Shown here piece by piece: positions 33,691 through 35,432 of a stretch of DNA of 35,432 nucleotides. The notes under the pieces are model-generated. The model was given only the letters and a program-made list of their open reading frames with translations, was not told where the DNA came from and did not search any database. Position 1 is the first letter of the stretch, and each line of letters starts with the position of its first letter. This DNA comes from Peptostreptococcaceae bacterium oral taxon 113 str. W5053 (GTDB lineage Bacteria > Bacillota > Clostridia > Tissierellales > Peptoniphilaceae), in contig KI259749.1 of assembly GCA_000467935.1 (NCBI GenBank), positions 1-35,432 on the forward strand, written 5' to 3'. A program made the translations under genes and the position numbers.

Positions 33691-33753
33691 TTTCTTAAAA
33701 CATACAAATATCAGAACTTTTACTATACCTATTTTGAGAAAGGGGGCGATGAG

Positions 33754-33957
33754 ATGAATCATACTGATGTGCCTATCTGGGAAAAATATACCCTTACAAT
33801 AGAAGAAGCGGCAAAGTATTTTCGCATTGGAGAAAATAAGCTGCGAAAGCTGGCAGAAGAAAATCCTAACGCAAATTGGGTGATATTAAACGGCAACCGT
33901 ATTCAGATCAAGCGCAAGCAGTTTGAAAAAATGATCGATACGGTTGACACAATCTAA
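33754..33957 (+). CDS. xis: Excisionase, Tn916 Xis family
   Basis: A 67-aa small basic protein: YTLTIEEAAKYFRIGENKLRKLA is a winged-helix DNA-binding segment, followed by VILNGNRIQIKRKQFEKMID. This is the Tn916 Xis layout and length. It bends the ends for excision with Int. ATG follows AGAAAGGGGGCGATGAG. Confidence 0.92.
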   Translation: MNHTDVPIWEKYTLTIEEAAKYFRIGENKLRKLAEENPNANWVILNGNRIQIKRKQFEKMIDTVDTI

Positions 33958-33965
33958 TGGAGATC

Positions 33966-34007
33966 GAGCCTTGACGATGTTATAATAGATATAGCATATC
34001 AAGGCTC
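33966..34007 (+). promoter_or_regulatory. Inverted repeat between xis and int
   Basis: GAGCCTTGA (33966-33974) and TCAAGGCTC (33999-34007) are perfect 9-bp arms around a 24-base AT-rich loop that contains TATAAT, followed by TTTCC. It starts 9 bases after xis and ends 25 bases before int. It may attenuate xis-int read-through or serve int's own promoter; the T-run is too short for a strong terminator. Confidence 0.5.
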
Positions 34008-34032
34008 TTTCCGTCTTGGAAAGGAGCATAAC

Positions 34033-35223
34033 ATGTCAGAAAAAAGACGGGACAGCAAAAACCGAGTTTTGCGGTCAGGAGAGAGCCAGAGAAAAGACGG
34101 GAGATATGCTTACAAATATATAGACACCTTTGGAAAGACGCAGTTTGTGTACGCATGGAAATTAGTTCCAACGGATAAGACCCCGAAAGGAAAACGCGAG
34201 GATAAATCCCTGCGGGAAAAGGTCAAGGAGATACAAAAAGACCTTGATGACGGGATTGACCCGGTGGGAAAGAAAATGACCGTCTGCCAGCTTTACGCAA
34301 AGCAGATACGAAACCATGCAAATGTAAGACACAGTACAAAGCAAGGCAGAAAACAGCTTATGAGAATCCTTGAGGAAGATACTATAGGCACTTGCAGCAT
34401 CGAGAATGTAAAAATGTCTGATGCAAAGGAATGGGCTTTACGAATGAAAGAAAAAGGCTATTCTTTCAAAACCATCAGCAATTACAAGCGTTCTCTAAAG
34501 GCAGCCTTTTATACCGCCATTCAGGATGACTGTATCAGGAAAAATCCCTTTGACTTTCATATCAACACAGTTATTGAGGATGACACCGAGCCGAAGGTTC
34601 CTCTTTCGCCTGCACAAGAAGAAAGTTTACTTTCCTTTGTGAAAAGCGATAAGGTCTATCATAAGTATTATGACGAGCTTATCATTCTGCTTGGAACAGG
34701 ACTTCGTATTTCAGAGTTTTGCGGATTGACGGAGAGCGATATTGATTTTGAGAATCGGACAATCAATGTGGATCATCAACTTCAATACTCCGGTAAAAAA
34801 TCGTACCGCATTGAAACACCGAAAACGGAAAACGGTATTCGGAAAATTCCAATGAGCGACCGAGTTCTTGAGGCCTTGCAGAGAGTTGTGCAAAGCCGAA
34901 GAAAAAGTAGTTTCGAGGTTGACGGCTACACAGGCTTTCTTTTTCTCACAAGGAACAGAACACCACAGGCTTGTATCAACTATGATGCTATGTTTCGCAG
35001 ACTTGTAGAAAAGTATAACAAAAATCATGAGGAAGCTTTGCCGGCGGTAACAACGCCCCATACCCTGCGACACACGTTCTGCACCAACATGGCAAATGCG
35101 GGAATGAATCCGAAAGCCTTACAGTATCTTATGGGACACGCCAACATTACCATGACACTGAACTATTACGCACACGCCACATTTGACAGCGCACAGGCGG
35201 AATTTTTCAGACTGGCGGCTTAA
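34033..35223 (+). CDS. int: Tn916-type tyrosine integrase
   Basis: A 396-aa tyrosine recombinase for integration and excision. An N-terminal arm-binding domain (SGESQRKDGRYAYKYID) and a SAM-like core-binding domain lead to the catalytic domain. Catalytic residues: Arg225 (GTGLRISEF), Lys264 (ETPKT), His343 and Arg346 (HTLRHTF), His369 (LMGHANITM) and Tyr379 (NYYAH). The length fits the Tn916 Int family (about 405). ATG follows GGAAAGGAGC. The paired TTTACTAC sites at both ends are its likely arm targets. Confidence 0.95.
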   Translation: MSEKRRDSKNRVLRSGESQRKDGRYAYKYIDTFGKTQFVYAWKLVPTDKTPKGKREDKSLREKVKEIQKDLDDGIDPVGKKMTVCQLYAKQIRNHANVRHSTKQGRKQLMRILEEDTIGTCSIENVKMSDAKEWALRMKEKGYSFKTISNYKRSLKAAFYTAIQDDCIRKNPFDFHINTVIEDDTEPKVPLSPAQEESLLSFVKSDKVYHKYYDELIILLGTGLRISEFCGLTESDIDFENRTINVDHQLQYSGKKSYRIETPKTENGIRKIPMSDRVLEALQRVVQSRRKSSFEVDGYTGFLFLTRNRTPQACINYDAMFRRLVEKYNKNHEEALPAVTTPHTLRHTFCTNMANAGMNPKALQYLMGHANITMTLNYYAHATFDSAQAEFFRLAA

Positions 35224-35237
35224 AGGAAAAGAGAGGT

Positions 35238-35256
35238 TTTACTACTTCTTTACTAC
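35238..35256 (+). repeat. Right integrase arm-type sites (two TTTACTAC repeats)
   Basis: TTTACTAC at 35238-35245 and 35249-35256, 11 bp apart start-to-start, as at 93-111 on the left. They begin 15 bases after the int stop. Confidence 0.65.
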
Positions 35257-35390
35257 CTTTCAAAGCGAAAATACAAGCAGATTTAAGAAAATATGTGAGT
35301 ATCTCCCGATATACAAAATGCCGAAAATACCTGTAAAGACAGGCTATATCGGCATATAAGAACTTTTGAAAAGATAGTTAAAAATCATAT

Positions 35391-35409
35391 TAGAGTTTAA
35401 AATAAATCC
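35391..35409. repeat. Right imperfect terminal inverted repeat
   Basis: TAGAGTTTAAAATAAATCC matches the reverse complement of 17-35 at about 15 of 19 bases. It is the best candidate for the right boundary. Bases after about 35410 are probably coupling and flank sequence. Confidence 0.45.
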
Positions 35410-35432
35410 AAAGTCTTTTTCTAATGTCTTTA

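Larger units (their letters stand above)
17..35410. mobile_element. Tn1549/Tn916-superfamily integrative conjugative element
   Basis: One continuous element holds a conjugation module, MOBP relaxase, xis and a Tn916-type integrase at the right end. Both ends carry paired TTTACTAC repeats 11 bp apart, expected for binding by the integrase N-terminal domain. Positions 17-35 and the reverse complement of 35391-35409 match at about 15 of 19 bases, forming an imperfect terminal inverted repeat like those known for Tn916. The exact ends and the coupling bases cannot be fixed without an empty-site sequence. Gene order resembles Tn1549 and C. difficile CTn2/CTn4/CTn5 from memory; this was not searched. 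Confidence 0.85.

Overview
The window is an essentially complete integrative and conjugative element (ICE) from a low-GC Gram-positive host, most likely a member of the Clostridia or a related Firmicute. Purine-rich AGGAGG ribosome sites, frequent TTG/GTG starts and long head-to-tail overlapping gene strings support this. The backbone resembles, from memory, the Tn1549 / C. difficile CTn2-CTn4-CTn5 group: a Tn916-type tyrosine integrase and excisionase at the right end, a MOBP relaxase with MobC, and a Gram-positive type IV secretion module. Both ends carry paired integrase arm-type repeats (TTTACTAC, 11 bp apart) and an imperfect terminal inverted repeat, so the element appears to run from about position 17 to about 35410 with only a few flanking bases.

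Layout. 1-418: left end (arm sites, hairpin, and a decayed copy of the tail of a downstream gene). 419-12361: rightward conjugation operon: DUF6017 initiator-like protein, DUF5348, PcfB, VirD4 coupling ATPase, Maff2, VirB6-like channel protein, MT-A70 adenine methylase, PrgI, VirB4 ATPase, C5-cytosine methylase, CHAP peptidoglycan hydrolase, DUF4315, DUF4366 and a small Cys-rich protein. 12379-12831: a leftward orphan of unknown function. 12891-18736: topoisomerase III, a 1022-aa ArdC-like multidomain protein, TnpW and a Cys-rich VLP protein. 18907-20377: leftward low-GC cargo (DUF3800 protein and a small membrane protein). 20493-22126: leftward relaxase and MobC, preceded by a candidate oriT. 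22542-31901: cargo cassette (TetR; ECF S, T and A subunits; two half-size YbtP/Q-like ABC transporters; a broken alpha/beta hydrolase; a MATE exporter). 31993-35223: Tn916-like tail (KTR protein, sigma/HTH regulator, structured noncoding region, xis, int).

How it may work. Int and Xis excise the element. MobC and relaxase nick it near 22.16-22.26 kb. VirD4, VirB4, VirB6, PrgI and the CHAP hydrolase export it. The ArdC-like protein and two methylases would help it survive restriction in a new host. The cargo looks like a mobile metal-chelate (possibly haem or siderophore) uptake island under TetR, with a DtxR-like iron box before the ECF operon, plus a drug exporter.

The most notable observations are: (1) a structured element present twice in inverted orientation (14972-15065 and 22159-22255), sharing a 41-bp identical core and a stem that differs in sequence but keeps its pairing, lying directly before the anti-restriction gene and before mobC; (2) a one-base deletion that fuses the sigma-like regulator to the next HTH protein; (3) a C5-methylase whose target-recognition segment is read out of frame between two compensating shifts; (4) an MT-A70 gene whose expected ATG is ATC; (5) twin TetR operators bracketing a consensus promoter and an iron-box-like dyad. 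No rRNA, tRNA, CRISPR array, IS element or classical resistance gene was seen.
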